Below, one piece after another: positions 15,777 through 25,289 of a stretch of DNA of 64,000 nucleotides. The position numbers and the translations under genes were made by a program. The DNA lies in contig NZ_AUKJ01000019.1 of assembly GCF_000424685.1 (NCBI RefSeq), positions 124,001-188,000 on the forward strand, written 5' to 3'. The DNA is from Methylococcus capsulatus str. Texas = ATCC 19069. Its GTDB lineage: Bacteria > Pseudomonadota > Gammaproteobacteria > Methylococcales > Methylococcaceae. The notes under the pieces are model-generated. The model was not told the DNA's origin. It did not search any database and saw only the letters and a list, made by a program, of their open reading frames with translations. Each line of letters starts with the position of its first letter. The stretch's first letter is position 1.

Positions 15777-16753
15777 GTGACCCCCTCCAGCCGGTCAACG
15801 ATCAAGGGCCAGAACGACACGATGCGGAATTGGGAGGGTATCCATTCGCCGGTGAGCTTGGACACCCAGCCCCCACCGGGACAACGCCGCGGCTTCAGGC
15901 CGGGCGAAGGATAGTGTTCGCGCACATAGGCAGGGCAAAGCCACCACGTCCGCTCATTGCGGGCAGCATGTAGTAAACCACCGCAGCCATGAATCCGGAC
16001 CCGCTTGGGGAACTCAGCTTTGCCGCCCTTGCTGGCGTACTTGGCGATGTAGGCGACGCCCCGAGCCTTGAGCCGCGCGGTTTGGGTCATGCCATGCTTC
16101 CACCAGCCCTGTTTGTCGAACTTGGGCAAGGCGAGGCGTTTGGGCAGGAACACCATCAGGTGATAGTGGAGACAGTGCCCGCCGTACCAAGCACGGCGTT
16201 CTTCCTGAACTTCAGACACCCAGACATAGCGGAAACGGACGCCCCGGCGTTCACACCATTGGCGTACCCGTTTCAGGCACTCGGAAACATGACCGGGCTC
16301 CCACTCGACCTCATCCCGATAGGTCAGCGTCACAAACCAAGCGGAAATCCGAAAACCGCCTTGCTCCGCTTCTTCCTGGTGGAGCCGGGCGGCAGTCATG
16401 ACACCGCGTTTCATCCGATTCAGCCGACCCTGTTTAGGGTCGAGCTGCATCCGCGTGTCACTTGTTGAAGAAAGGACAAGCCCCGCAGCGCCTTCGGCGC
16501 TGCCAGTTACACCTGGAGGTTGCTCAGCAGGTCCCCGAGCTTCAAACAGAGAGGACGCAACACGTTCCGGGGCTCGGTTGGGCAAATGCAAGTCAGGTTC
16601 GGCCCGCGCCCCCTCGACCGCGCACCCGCGCGCGGTCCGCGTCGGCGCACTGCCGGGCCTTTCCGCGAGCACGCTAGACGCAAGGCGGGTTCCGTTCTGC
16701 GCTGAAGAAGTTCGACCCGAGGAGGGATCAAGGAATTGACAGCTATTGGACAT
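15773..16753 (-). CDS. rep: HUH-endonuclease rolling-circle replication initiator
   Basis: The protein has 326 residues from the ATG at 16753; a GTG at 16768 is possible but has a poorer ribosome site. The catalytic core shows the three motifs of rolling-circle initiators: WFVTLTY (motif 1, residues 140-145), the metal-binding HYHLMVFLP (motif 2, about 196-204), and VAYIAKYASKGG (motif 3, Tyr235 and Tyr239 with Lys238), which nicks the origin. This arrangement resembles replication proteins of filamentous phages and related plasmids. The first 100 residues are low in similarity features and rich in Ala, Arg and Pro, so a later start (such as Met102, in TRMQLDP) is possible. It is coupled by ATGA to the excisionase gene. 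Confidence 0.85.
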   Translation of the reverse strand: MSNSCQFLDPSSGRTSSAQNGTRLASSVLAERPGSAPTRTARGCAVEGARAEPDLHLPNRAPERVASSLFEARGPAEQPPGVTGSAEGAAGLVLSSTSDTRMQLDPKQGRLNRMKRGVMTAARLHQEEAEQGGFRISAWFVTLTYRDEVEWEPGHVSECLKRVRQWCERRGVRFRYVWVSEVQEERRAWYGGHCLHYHLMVFLPKRLALPKFDKQGWWKHGMTQTARLKARGVAYIAKYASKGGKAEFPKRVRIHGCGGLLHAARNERTWWLCPAYVREHYPSPGLKPRRCPGGGWVSKLTGEWIPSQFRIVSFWPLIVDRLEGVT

Positions 16754-16900
16754 GACCCACCTGCACACATTGGCAGGTAGGCCGACAGGAAATGAATTTG
16801 TCGATCATCGGCACACCTTGTTAGGGTTTGCCGATCACGCTCCCTGGAGCTTGGCGAATTCCCGCAGCGGAGTCGATTGTATGATGAGGCCTTGTCTCAG

Positions 16901-16919
16901 CTACGGGAGCCACCCGTAG
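16901..16919. repeat. small perfect hairpin upstream of rep
   Basis: CTACGGG and CCCGTAG form a perfect 7-bp stem around loop AGCCA. It lies 148 bp upstream of the rep start in a region without genes. Rolling-circle origins often expose the nick site on such a stem-loop, so this is one candidate. Confidence 0.45.
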
Positions 16920-17047
16920 GACGCCGGCAAGCCCCGCACTGTTCACAGCGCGTCATCTTGCCTACTTTGAGCGTAGTTAATCGTGATCGGAGGTAAAAAA
17001 GAGCAATGAGATTGCCAAAAGGCGGAAAAAAGTCTAGCGCAGATCAG

Positions 17048-17158
17048 CAGTTGCCCACAAGCTCCACCGCCGACCTCGCTACGCTCGGCCCCCGGCGCTC
17101 GGGGCAATGCTTACGCAGCCCCGCGCCGGGCTGCGGGCCGTGGATTTGTGGACAACTG
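17048..17158. repeat. long structured inverted repeat, candidate origin
   Basis: The arms at 17048-17067 (CAGTTGCCCACAAGCTCCAC) and 17140-17158 (GTGGATTTGTGGACAACTG) are inverted complements with a few mismatches and one bulge. The 72 bp between them contain further hairpins, such as GCAGCCC/GGGCTGC and CCCCG/CGGGG. Together they could fold into a large branched structure, as expected for a single-strand or double-strand origin or a packaging signal of an ssDNA replicon. Confidence 0.5.
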
Positions 17159-17354
17159 CGCACGGTCGGCAAAGCACATGTACCGGCGGACTCCCGTAAA
17201 CGAATAAATCCCGAACGCTACGTAACCTCGCTTGGCGCGCTCGTCCTACGTCCTCGCTTGCTTCAAGGTTCCCCAACGTCCAAAAACGATGAATGTCGTA
17301 CCTCATTTTGTACAGCACCCCTTGTCCGCCCCTTATTGCAACCGGTTAAGAAGG

Positions 17355-17561
17355 TTAATGGGTGCATCCTTTATCATCCAGGGTCAAAGCTATCAGATGA
17401 CCCAGCGTCATACCAGGGTGCTTTTCCATGGATACCTTAACCATGCTCCACCCAACCCAAACAAGCCAGTCCACGACAAAATCTAAATCCCGGCCTGTCA
17501 TTCTGACCGGAAGCAATTCTTGCACTTGTTCAAGTGTGTGCTCTTTCAGATTCACCTGCAT
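17355..17561 (-). CDS. small orphan protein of the integrated element
   Basis: The frame has 68 residues from the ATG at 17561, chosen because GAGGAAGG lies 5 bases upstream; it stays open to 17597. The protein begins with a charged helix (LKEHTLEQVQELLPVRMTG) and has a hydrophobic, Trp-rich stretch (DFVVDWLVWVGWSMVKV), perhaps membrane-associated. It is less GC-rich in third positions than its neighbours, which argues for foreign origin and for a true gene. No family is recognised. It is the first gene of the element on this strand, about 600 bp upstream of rep. Confidence 0.55.
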   Translation of the reverse strand: MQVNLKEHTLEQVQELLPVRMTGRDLDFVVDWLVWVGWSMVKVSMEKHPGMTLGHLIALTLDDKGCTH

Positions 17562-17710
17562 ATCAGCCTTCCTCATGCATCCAGCGAATGTGCCCAAATT
17601 GTGCCCACATCAAGGCACAGCACAGCCGAAACTGTCACCTCAGGGCACAATTGCGCGGGCAATATGCGCCTAAGTGAATGATTTAATTACAGAGGAATTG
17701 CAGGACTGGG

Positions 17711-17756
17711 TTTCGGGAGGCAGTGGCCGGAGGTTCGAATCCTCTCACCCCGACCA
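17711..17756 (+). repeat. attR, partial tRNA-Pro copy
   Basis: This is an exact copy of the last 46 bases of tRNA-Pro, including CCA, without the 5' half of the gene. It cannot form a tRNA. It marks the far junction of the integrated element. Confidence 0.93.
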
Positions 17757-18192
17757 GAATTTACCTTCGAATCATTGCGTTGCCGTTCGGTTTCACTAGC
17801 TGTTGCGGCAGCGTGAAACCAATGCCTGGGATCAGGCTCCCATCCAGTACCCTTGTGGCGTCGCGTCGGTAACGGGTCTGTCTCGATCCGCCCGGTTTTC
17901 CGCGATTTTGGTTTTCGTGATTCGCCAGCCGTAATGCTGGCCTGCGGTCCATTTTCCTTCCCATTGCTACAAGAGCCAAGGGCCTTGCATCCGTCGAAGC
18001 GTACCGTCGGTGCAAGGATGGCGCCGATCAAGAACGCAGCCTTTGTGACGGTCGTCGTCGCGAAAGCGGGTCGTGGGACTGCGATTTTCGGGCATCGTGG
18101 CACACGTCGCTGTGCCCGGTTGATGGACCACCGGGCGGGTTGCGACACGAAGCCCTGAAAATGCCCCTATCCATCGATGTAATGAGAAAGAA
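17757..18192. other. intergenic, nothing recognised
   Basis: These 436 bases lie between attR and tRNA-Ile and represent the chromosomal sequence that originally followed tRNA-Pro. The open frames on both strands show no protein-like features. No RNA gene or repeat was recognised. Confidence 0.4.
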
Positions 18193-18269
18193 TGGTGGGC
18201 CCTGTAGGACTTGAACCTACGACCTGGCGATTATGAGTCGCTCGCTCTAACCGACTGAGCTAAGGGCCC
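18193..18269 (-). tRNA. tRNA-Ile2 (anticodon CAU, lysidine-modified)
   Basis: This 77-nt cloverleaf has acceptor stem GGGCCC, anticodon loop CTCATAA and an encoded CCA. The body, with TTAGCTCAGTCGGTTAGAGC and GCGACTCATAATCGC, matches the tRNA-Ile2 type (E. coli ileX/ileY), in which C34 becomes lysidine to read AUA. It is not an elongator methionine tRNA. In E. coli, ileX is also near rpoD. It lies 14 bp after the rpoD stop and may be cotranscribed. Confidence 0.9.
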
Positions 18270-18283
18270 AAACTCGATGTCCG

Positions 18284-20083
<1,800 letters not shown>

Positions 20084-20160
20084 TAACGAACTCGCGCTGG
20101 AGGGGTGGGTGGTACTGAAGAACTTTTCATTGTAGAAGATGGGGTGGCGTTAGTCGAGTT

Positions 20161-21876
20161 TCAAGATTTTCCTCCTGTCAGTTTCCGCAGCTCTTCCCGT
20201 TCACTATCAGTGAGTTGGGCGACCTTCGACTTGTCGATCAATTGGCTCAGCCGCTCGTCCCGAAGCAGTGCGCGCACCCGGTCCAAGGCATCGACGAATT
20301 CCCTCTCCATTCCTTCTTCCGGCGTGAGCAACCCCGGTTTCAAGAGGTTTCTGGCCAGTTCGCCTTCCGGTGTTTCCCGCAGATGTTCGAACAGCATGCC
20401 CGCCGTCGGTGTGTCTCGCAGATCGGTGTATTCCAGGATGCGTGCGATGAGGGGGCCGGCGCGGGGGTTTCCGATGAGCCGGGCCCTGATTTCCGGTGAG
20501 ATGAGTTTCGCGAGCTGAGGGCGGTGTAATAGGAGGGTGACCACATTCCGCCACGCGGACGGGGGGCGCACCTGCCCGGAAGGATGGCCCAGCCGGTTTT
20601 CGAGGGATTTCGAGGCGGGCGCCTGGGTCACCACACCGGTGAGTTCGCTCAGCCGTTGTTCCATCAATGTCCTGAATGCTCCGACCGGGAGGCGGTCCAG
20701 AAGTTCCCGGGCCTGTTTCTGCAGCGTCGCGCGTCCTTCGATGCTGCGTAGATCCAGGTCTGTTTGCAGCGTTCGAAACAGGTAATCGGAGAACGGTGAG
20801 GCCTGGCCAATACGACGCTCGAATGCCTCGCGCCCTTCCTTGCGGATCAGTGAATCCGGGTCTTCGCCTGCCGGCAGGTGTATGAAGCGTATTTCGCGTC
20901 CTTCCTGCAGCAGCGGAAGGCTGGCTTCCAGCGCCCGCCAGGCTGCCTTATGGCCGGCGGCGTCGCCATCGAAACAGAAAACGATTTCCCTGGTGAAACG
21001 GAACAACAAGTGCACATGCTCGGCGGACGTGGAAGTGCCGAGCGTCGCGACGGCGTCGTTGATCCCGTGCTGAGCCAGGGCGATGACGTCCAGGTAGCCT
21101 TCGACCACGAGGATCCGCCGGGGGCGGGGGGTCGATTCCAGCAGCTCGTGCAGACCGTACAGTTCCTTGCCTTTTCTGAACACCTCCGTTTCCGGCGAGT
21201 TCAAATATTTCGGCGTGTCATCGCCCAGGGTGCGGCCGCCGAAGCCAATGACGCGGCCGCGCCGGTCCCGAATGGGAAACATGATCCGATGGCGGAATCG
21301 ATCGTAGCAGGAGCGGCCTTTCTCGATGACCAGACCGCTCTGGATCAGAAGCGTTCTGGGCCAGTCCGCCGGCAGGCTGTTCCAGCCCGGCGGGGCGTAT
21401 CCGAGCCGGTAGCGGCGAGCGATTTCACCGGTCAGGCCGCGCTTGCGCAGATAGATTTTGGCCTGTTCGGCGTCGGGATGGTCGCGGAGCTGCTGGATAT
21501 AGAAGCCTGCCGCCCGCTCCAGAATGTCGTAGACTGGTTGGAGCGAAGCGGAAGGATTCGCCCCTGGGGTGGCCATGGCTTTCGGCAGATCGATCCCCGC
21601 CAGCGTGGCCAGGGTTTCCAGGGCTTCCGGGAAGCTCTGGTGTTCGTAATCCATCAGAAAGCTGATGGCATTGCCATGGGCGCCGCAGCCGAAACAATGG
21701 TAGAACTGCTTTTCCCGGCTGACGGAAAAACTGGGCGTCTTTTCCGAATGGAAGGGGCATCGGGCCAGGAAGCTGGAGCCCGACTTCTTCAAGGGGACGC
21801 GCGCGTCGATGAGATCGACGATATCGATGCGCGCTATGAGGTCGTCAATGAATTCGCGAGGGAGTCGGCCGGCCAT
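20161..21876 (-). CDS. dnaG: DNA primase
   Basis: This 571-residue enzyme makes RNA primers at the replication fork. The zinc-binding domain has Cys40, His43, Cys61 and Cys64 (CPFHSEKTPSF and FYHCFGCGAHGN). The TOPRIM catalytic domain follows with ILVVEGYLDVIALAQ and CFDGDAAGHKAA. The C-terminal region is the helicase-binding domain. I chose the ATG at 21876 because MAGRLPREFIDDLIAR matches the family start. A GTG at 21897 is seven codons earlier with AAGGA correctly spaced and is a real alternative. It lies 58 bp downstream of yqeY and 77 bp upstream of rpoD. Confidence 0.97.
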   Translation of the reverse strand: MAGRLPREFIDDLIARIDIVDLIDARVPLKKSGSSFLARCPFHSEKTPSFSVSREKQFYHCFGCGAHGNAISFLMDYEHQSFPEALETLATLAGIDLPKAMATPGANPSASLQPVYDILERAAGFYIQQLRDHPDAEQAKIYLRKRGLTGEIARRYRLGYAPPGWNSLPADWPRTLLIQSGLVIEKGRSCYDRFRHRIMFPIRDRRGRVIGFGGRTLGDDTPKYLNSPETEVFRKGKELYGLHELLESTPRPRRILVVEGYLDVIALAQHGINDAVATLGTSTSAEHVHLLFRFTREIVFCFDGDAAGHKAAWRALEASLPLLQEGREIRFIHLPAGEDPDSLIRKEGREAFERRIGQASPFSDYLFRTLQTDLDLRSIEGRATLQKQARELLDRLPVGAFRTLMEQRLSELTGVVTQAPASKSLENRLGHPSGQVRPPSAWRNVVTLLLHRPQLAKLISPEIRARLIGNPRAGPLIARILEYTDLRDTPTAGMLFEHLRETPEGELARNLLKPGLLTPEEGMEREFVDALDRVRALLRDERLSQLIDKSKVAQLTDSEREELRKLTGGKS

Positions 21877-21934
21877 TGGGGAAAGAGGGGTTCCCACCGG
21901 CTCGTCCTTGCCTCATCGGCGGGGAAACGCGAAC

Positions 21935-22393
21935 TCAGCTCAACAGTGATTTGACCCGCGCGCTGGCTGCGGACATGTCTGTCCGCCCCTGCAGCTTCGG
22001 CTTGGCCAGGGCCATGACCTTTCCCATGTCGCCGATGCCCTTCGCGCCGGATTCCTCGATGGCCGCCTGCAGTATGGCCGAGACCTCTTCTTCGCTCAGT
22101 GCCTGAGGGAGGTATGTCTGGATGATCGCGAGTTCTGCCTGCTCGACGGCAGCCAGATCGTTGCGTCCCGCGGCTTCGTACTGGGCGATGGACTCGCGCC
22201 GCTGCTTCGCCATCTTGTCGAGCACCATGACGATTTGCGCGTCGTCGAGCAAGATGCGCTCGTCGACCTCCTTTTGCTTGACGGCGGCGAGGATCAGGCG
22301 GATCGTCGCCAGGCGTTCTTTCTCACCTGACTTGAGTGCCGCTTTCATGTCGCTCTGCAGGAGTGCTTTCAGCCCCGCGTCTTGCTCAGCCAT
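21935..22393 (-). CDS. yqeY: GatB/YqeY domain protein
   Basis: The protein has 152 residues. It matches the stand-alone YqeY domain also found at the C-terminus of the GatB amidotransferase subunit: LLQSDMKAALKSGEKERLATIRLILAA, an E-rich middle, then IIQTYLPQALSEEEV and GIGDMGKVM. The domain binds tRNA in GatB; the role of the free form is not established. Its position between rpsU and dnaG is common in gammaproteobacteria and suggests cotranscription with the macromolecular-synthesis operon. Confidence 0.92.
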   Translation of the reverse strand: MAEQDAGLKALLQSDMKAALKSGEKERLATIRLILAAVKQKEVDERILLDDAQIVMVLDKMAKQRRESIAQYEAAGRNDLAAVEQAELAIIQTYLPQALSEEEVSAILQAAIEESGAKGIGDMGKVMALAKPKLQGRTDMSAASARVKSLLS

Positions 22394-22416
22394 GTGTGCG
22401 TTCCGAATGGATCCGT

Positions 22417-22650
22417 TTATTGCTGAGGACGGCCCTTGCGCAGGTTCTGCAGCGCGAAGCGTTCGCGCGAGAGTTTCTTCAGATGCCGTTTGATGGCCGC
22501 GGCGGCCTTGCGTTTGCGTTCCTCGGTGGGCTTTTCGTAATATTCGCGGCGGCGCACTTCCGACAGGACGCCGGCCTTTTCGCAGGCGCGCTTAAAGCGG
22601 CGGATGGCAATTTCAAAAGGTTCGTTCTCGCGGATCTTGATCGACGGCAT
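22417..22650 (-). CDS. rpsU: 30S ribosomal protein S21
   Basis: This 77-residue basic protein starts [20 protein letters not shown], the family signature, followed by [20 protein letters not shown] and a Lys/Arg-rich tail. It is needed for initiation-competent 30S subunits. The frame is open seven codons further upstream, but the family start is the ATG at 22650. It is the first gene of rpsU-yqeY-dnaG-rpoD. A promoter and terminator-like hairpin lie in its leader. Confidence 0.97.
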   Translation of the reverse strand: MPSIKIRENEPFEIAIRRFKRACEKAGVLSEVRRREYYEKPTEERKRKAAAAIKRHLKKLSRERFALQNLRKGRPQQ

Positions 22651-22683
22651 GTAGCATCCCAAACAGTTCAAATGGATTCTTGG

Positions 22684-22704
22684 AAAAATGGCCGGAGTCC
22701 GGCC
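22684..22704 (-). terminator. terminator-like hairpin in the rpsU leader
   Basis: GGCCGG/CCGGCC (22690-22695 and 22699-22704) form a strong stem with a 3-base loop. On the minus strand it is followed by ATTTTT. It lies between the promoter at 22725-22752 and the rpsU start, so it could attenuate the operon. Confidence 0.55.
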
Positions 22705-22724
22705 GCCTCTTGAATAAATGGCGC

Positions 22725-22752
22725 ATTATACCCGGACCGCCGGGTAACGCAA
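22725..22752 (-). promoter_or_regulatory. promoter of the rpsU-yqeY-dnaG-rpoD operon
   Basis: On the minus strand TTGCGT (22752-22747), a 16-bp spacer and a perfect TATAAT (22730-22725) form a sigma-70 promoter. The predicted start near 22718 gives a leader of about 68 nt. The promoter lies immediately upstream of the divergent tsaD start at 22761. Confidence 0.65.
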
Positions 22753-22760
22753 AAAGAGCC

Positions 22761-23774
22761 GTGTTGGTCTTGGGCATCGAAACTTCCTGCGACGAAACGG
22801 GCGTCGCGCTTTATGACTCGAGCAAGGGGCTGCTGGCGCACCGGCTCTACAGTCAAGTCGACGAGCATGCGATGTATGGTGGCGTGGTGCCGGAAATCGC
22901 ATCGCGCGACCATCTGCGCAAGCTCCTCCCGCTGGTCCGCGAAGTGTTGGCTGCAGGGGGCGTCCGGCGTACCGCGATCGGCGGGATCGCCTACACGGCC
23001 GGACCGGGCCTGATCGGAGCGCTCCTCGTCGGGGCGGCCGTGGCCCGCAGCCTCGCCTGGGCCTGGAGCGTCCCTGCCATCGCTGTCCATCACATGGAAG
23101 GCCATCTGCTGGCGCCGCTGCTGGAACCCGAGCCTCCCGAATTCCCCTTCGTCGCACTCCTGGTTTCCGGCGGCCACACTCTGTTGGTCGAGGTGCGTGG
23201 CATCGGGGTCTACCAGGTGCTGGGCGAATCGCTGGACGATGCGGCCGGCGAGGCTTTCGACAAAACCGCAAAGCTTCTCGGGCTGGGTTATCCCGGTGGG
23301 CCGGCATTGGCCCGCCTCGCCGAGAAGGGGCGCGCCGAACGGTTCCATTTCCCCCGTCCGATGACGGACAGGCCGGGTCTCGATTTCAGTTTCAGCGGAC
23401 TCAAGACCCACGCATTGAACGTGCTTGCCGCGCTGCCGGGGACGCCGCAGGACAAGGCGGACATCGCCTGCGCATTCCAGGCGGCCATCGTCGATACGTT
23501 GGTGCTGAAGTGTCGCCGGGCGATGCGGGAAACCGGGTTGGGGCGCCTGGTCGTCGCAGGGGGCGTGAGCGCCAATCAGGCGGTGCGCAAGGGGCTTCAG
23601 GCGATGGCTGAAAGCGAGCGCTACCGGGTTTACTTCCCAAGGCCGGAGTTCTGCACCGACAATGGGGCGATGATCGCCTTCGCCGGTTGCTGGCGTCTTC
23701 GGGCCGGCCAGTTCGAACCGTCGGCGATCGAGGCGAGGGCACGCTGGGCGATGGAAACGCTCACAGCCGTTTAG
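22761..23774 (+). CDS. tsaD: tRNA N6-threonylcarbamoyladenosine transferase
   Basis: This 337-residue ASKHA-fold protein transfers the threonylcarbamoyl group to A37 of ANN-decoding tRNAs with TsaB and TsaE. It shows [12 protein letters not shown] at the start, the metal-binding [39 protein letters not shown] and the C-terminal [13 protein letters not shown]. The frame is open to 22680, but family proteins begin with this motif, so the GTG at 22761 (or TTG at 22764) is the likely start. It is divergent from rpsU, the usual gammaproteobacterial order, and overlaps the 3' end of plsY by 14 bp. Confidence 0.95.
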   Translation: MLVLGIETSCDETGVALYDSSKGLLAHRLYSQVDEHAMYGGVVPEIASRDHLRKLLPLVREVLAAGGVRRTAIGGIAYTAGPGLIGALLVGAAVARSLAWAWSVPAIAVHHMEGHLLAPLLEPEPPEFPFVALLVSGGHTLLVEVRGIGVYQVLGESLDDAAGEAFDKTAKLLGLGYPGGPALARLAEKGRAERFHFPRPMTDRPGLDFSFSGLKTHALNVLAALPGTPQDKADIACAFQAAIVDTLVLKCRRAMRETGLGRLVVAGGVSANQAVRKGLQAMAESERYRVYFPRPEFCTDNGAMIAFAGCWRLRAGQFEPSAIEARARWAMETLTAV

Positions 23775-24357
23775 CGCCGAGCCGAGCTTCTTCGCCCTTG
23801 AGCAGCCGTTCGATGTTGCCCTTGTGGCGGTAAACGAGCAGCGTGGACATGAACAGGGTTGCAACCACCAGTTCGGCGGAGCCCAGCCAGAGCCAGACGT
23901 AGACCGGAGCAAGGACCGCCGCTGCCAGTGCGGACAGGGACGAAAAGCGGAACAGCGCGGCCACGCCGATCCAGGTCAGGAGCGCCATGAGGCCCACTGG
24001 CCAGGCGAAGCCCAGCAGTACGCCCAGGGCGGTTGCCACGCCTTTCCCTCCCTTGAACTGGAAAAACACCGGGTAGAGATGCCCGACGAATGCCGCGAAG
24101 CCGATCGCGGCGAACAATGGCGGAGATACCGCCATGCTCTTGGCGATGAGCAAGGGAATCAGCCCCTTGGATGCGTCACCCAGCAAGGTCAGGATGGCGG
24201 CCCGTTTGCCTCCCAGTCGCAGCACGTTGGTGGCGCCGGGGTTCTTCGAGCCTTCCTGGCGCGGGTCGGGCAGCCCCAGGGTCCGGCTGACGATGACCGC
24301 GCTCGAAACCGAGCCGAGCAGATAGGCAAAGGGAATCAGTAGCCATTCGACCGGCAT
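23761..24357 (-). CDS. plsY: glycerol-3-phosphate acyltransferase (acyl-phosphate dependent)
   Basis: This 198-residue membrane protein transfers acyl groups from acyl-phosphate to glycerol-3-phosphate, the first step of phospholipid synthesis. It has about five hydrophobic segments and the three PlsY motifs: [13 protein letters not shown], the glycine-rich [16 protein letters not shown], and [20 protein letters not shown]. Length is normal. It converges with tsaD and overlaps it by 14 bp. It is divergent from folB across 79 bp. Confidence 0.95.
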   Translation of the reverse strand: MPVEWLLIPFAYLLGSVSSAVIVSRTLGLPDPRQEGSKNPGATNVLRLGGKRAAILTLLGDASKGLIPLLIAKSMAVSPPLFAAIGFAAFVGHLYPVFFQFKGGKGVATALGVLLGFAWPVGLMALLTWIGVAALFRFSSLSALAAAVLAPVYVWLWLGSAELVVATLFMSTLLVYRHKGNIERLLKGEEARLGAKRL

Positions 24358-24436
24358 GATCGCTCCGCAGTTGTCATGAATTTGAATTCTATGTTACGAA
24401 TGGCCGTCTTGAACGCGCGACCGACAGAGGCCGGAA

Positions 24437-24802
24437 ATGGACATTATATTTCTGCGGGGCCTGCAGATCGAGACGATCATAGGCATCTACGACTGGGAAC
24501 GGGAGATCCGCCAGACCGTCGTTCTCGATCTCGAAATGGCGACCGACATCCGCAGGGCGGCGGAGACCGATGACATCGCCCATGCCCTTGACTACAAGGC
24601 GGTTTCGAAGCGTCTCATCGAATTCGTCGAAAACAGTCAGTTCTTTCTGGTGGAAACCCTGGCCGAGAAGGTCGCGGCCATTCTGCTGAACGAATTCTCG
24701 ATCCCCTGGGTGCGTGTCACCCTGAACAAGCGCGGCGCCATTCGCGGCGCCAGCGATGTCGGCGTCCTGATCGAGCGCGGGGAAAAGCCGGCCGATGCCT
24801 GA
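24437..24802 (+). CDS. folB: dihydroneopterin aldolase
   Basis: This 121-residue enzyme converts dihydroneopterin to hydroxymethyl-dihydropterin in folate synthesis. Family features are IFLRGLQIETIIGIYDWER, the LDYKAVSKRLIEFVE helix, FLVETLAEKVA, and the catalytic-lysine region VTLNKRGAIRGASDVGV. GAGG lies before the ATG. Its end overlaps the folK start by 8 bp, so the two are translated from one message. Confidence 0.95.
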   Translation: MDIIFLRGLQIETIIGIYDWEREIRQTVVLDLEMATDIRRAAETDDIAHALDYKAVSKRLIEFVENSQFFLVETLAEKVAAILLNEFSIPWVRVTLNKRGAIRGASDVGVLIERGEKPADA

Positions 24803-25289
24803 GGTTTTCGTCAGCATCGGCAGCAACGTCGACCGGGACAGGCATATTCCTTCGGCGCTCACGGCACTGCGCGATGCTTTCGGACCGCTGCGCGTGTCCA
24901 GCGTCTACGAGACGGCCGCCGTGGGGTTCGAGGGCGACCCTTTCTACAACCTCGTCGTGGGATTCACGACGGAGCGGCCGCTCGCCGATGTCGCTAATGA
25001 ACTGGCCCGGATCGAAGCGGATCATGGACGTACGCGGGAGTCGAAGAAATTCAGCGCCAGGACCCTGGACCTCGACCTGCTGCTATACGGCGATGCGGTC
25101 GTCAGCGAAGGGAAGCTCAGGCTTCCGCGCAAAGAGCTGACCGAATACGCCTTCATGCTCGAGCCGCTTGCGGAAATCGCGCCGGATTTGAAGCATCCAG
25201 TCCTGGAAGTGAGCTTTCGGGAGCTTTGGGAGCGTTACGACAAGACCGGTCTGCAACAGGTGCGCATCCGCCCGTCCTGGCATTCCTAG
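24795..25289 (+). CDS. folK: 2-amino-4-hydroxy-6-hydroxymethyldihydropteridine diphosphokinase
   Basis: This 164-residue kinase pyrophosphorylates hydroxymethyl-dihydropterin, the step after FolB. It shows VFVSIGSNVDRDRHI at the N-terminus, SSVYETAAVGFEGDPFYNLV, and the signature RTRESKKFSARTLDLDLLLYG, which binds ATP and two metal ions. It overlaps folB by 8 bp and touches the convergent pteridine-reductase-like gene by 4 bp. Confidence 0.95.
   Translation: MPEVFVSIGSNVDRDRHIPSALTALRDAFGPLRVSSVYETAAVGFEGDPFYNLVVGFTTERPLADVANELARIEADHGRTRESKKFSARTLDLDLLLYGDAVVSEGKLRLPRKELTEYAFMLEPLAEIAPDLKHPVLEVSFRELWERYDKTGLQQVRIRPSWHS

Larger units (their letters stand above)
16754..17354. other. non-coding control region of the integrated element
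   Basis: About 600 bp between the orphan ORF and rep hold no convincing gene. The plus-strand frames crossing it lack protein-like composition. It contains the hairpin at 16901, the large inverted repeat at 17048 and an ACCTGC/GCAGGT hairpin (16759-16779) just before rep. The rep promoter and replication origin most likely lie here. Confidence 0.5.
14395..17756. mobile_element. 3.3-kb integrated element in tRNA-Pro with integrase and HUH replication protein
   Basis: Exact 46-bp direct repeats (14395-14440 within tRNA-Pro, and 17711-17756) bound a net insertion of 3316 bp. Inside, on the minus strand, are a small orphan ORF, an HUH rolling-circle initiator, an excisionase-like HTH protein and a tyrosine integrase reading toward the tRNA. 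The upstream 0.6 kb is non-coding and highly structured. The gene set fits an integrated rolling-circle replicon: an inovirus-like remnant or satellite, or a tiny integrative plasmid. No coat, assembly (Zot-like), relaxase or resistance gene is present. All genes have intact frames, so it may still be mobile. Confidence 0.85.

Noticed and set aside
17006-17440. 144-codon plus-strand frame inside the integrated element
   Set aside because: It crosses the inverted-repeat structures, is rich in Pro, Arg and Ser, and has no protein-like pattern.
17711-17756. second tRNA-Pro gene
   Set aside because: Only the 3' half is present; it is the attR repeat of the integrated element.
18193-18269. elongator tRNA-Met(CAU)
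   Set aside because: The body sequence matches the tRNA-Ile2 type, in which the CAU anticodon is modified to lysidine.
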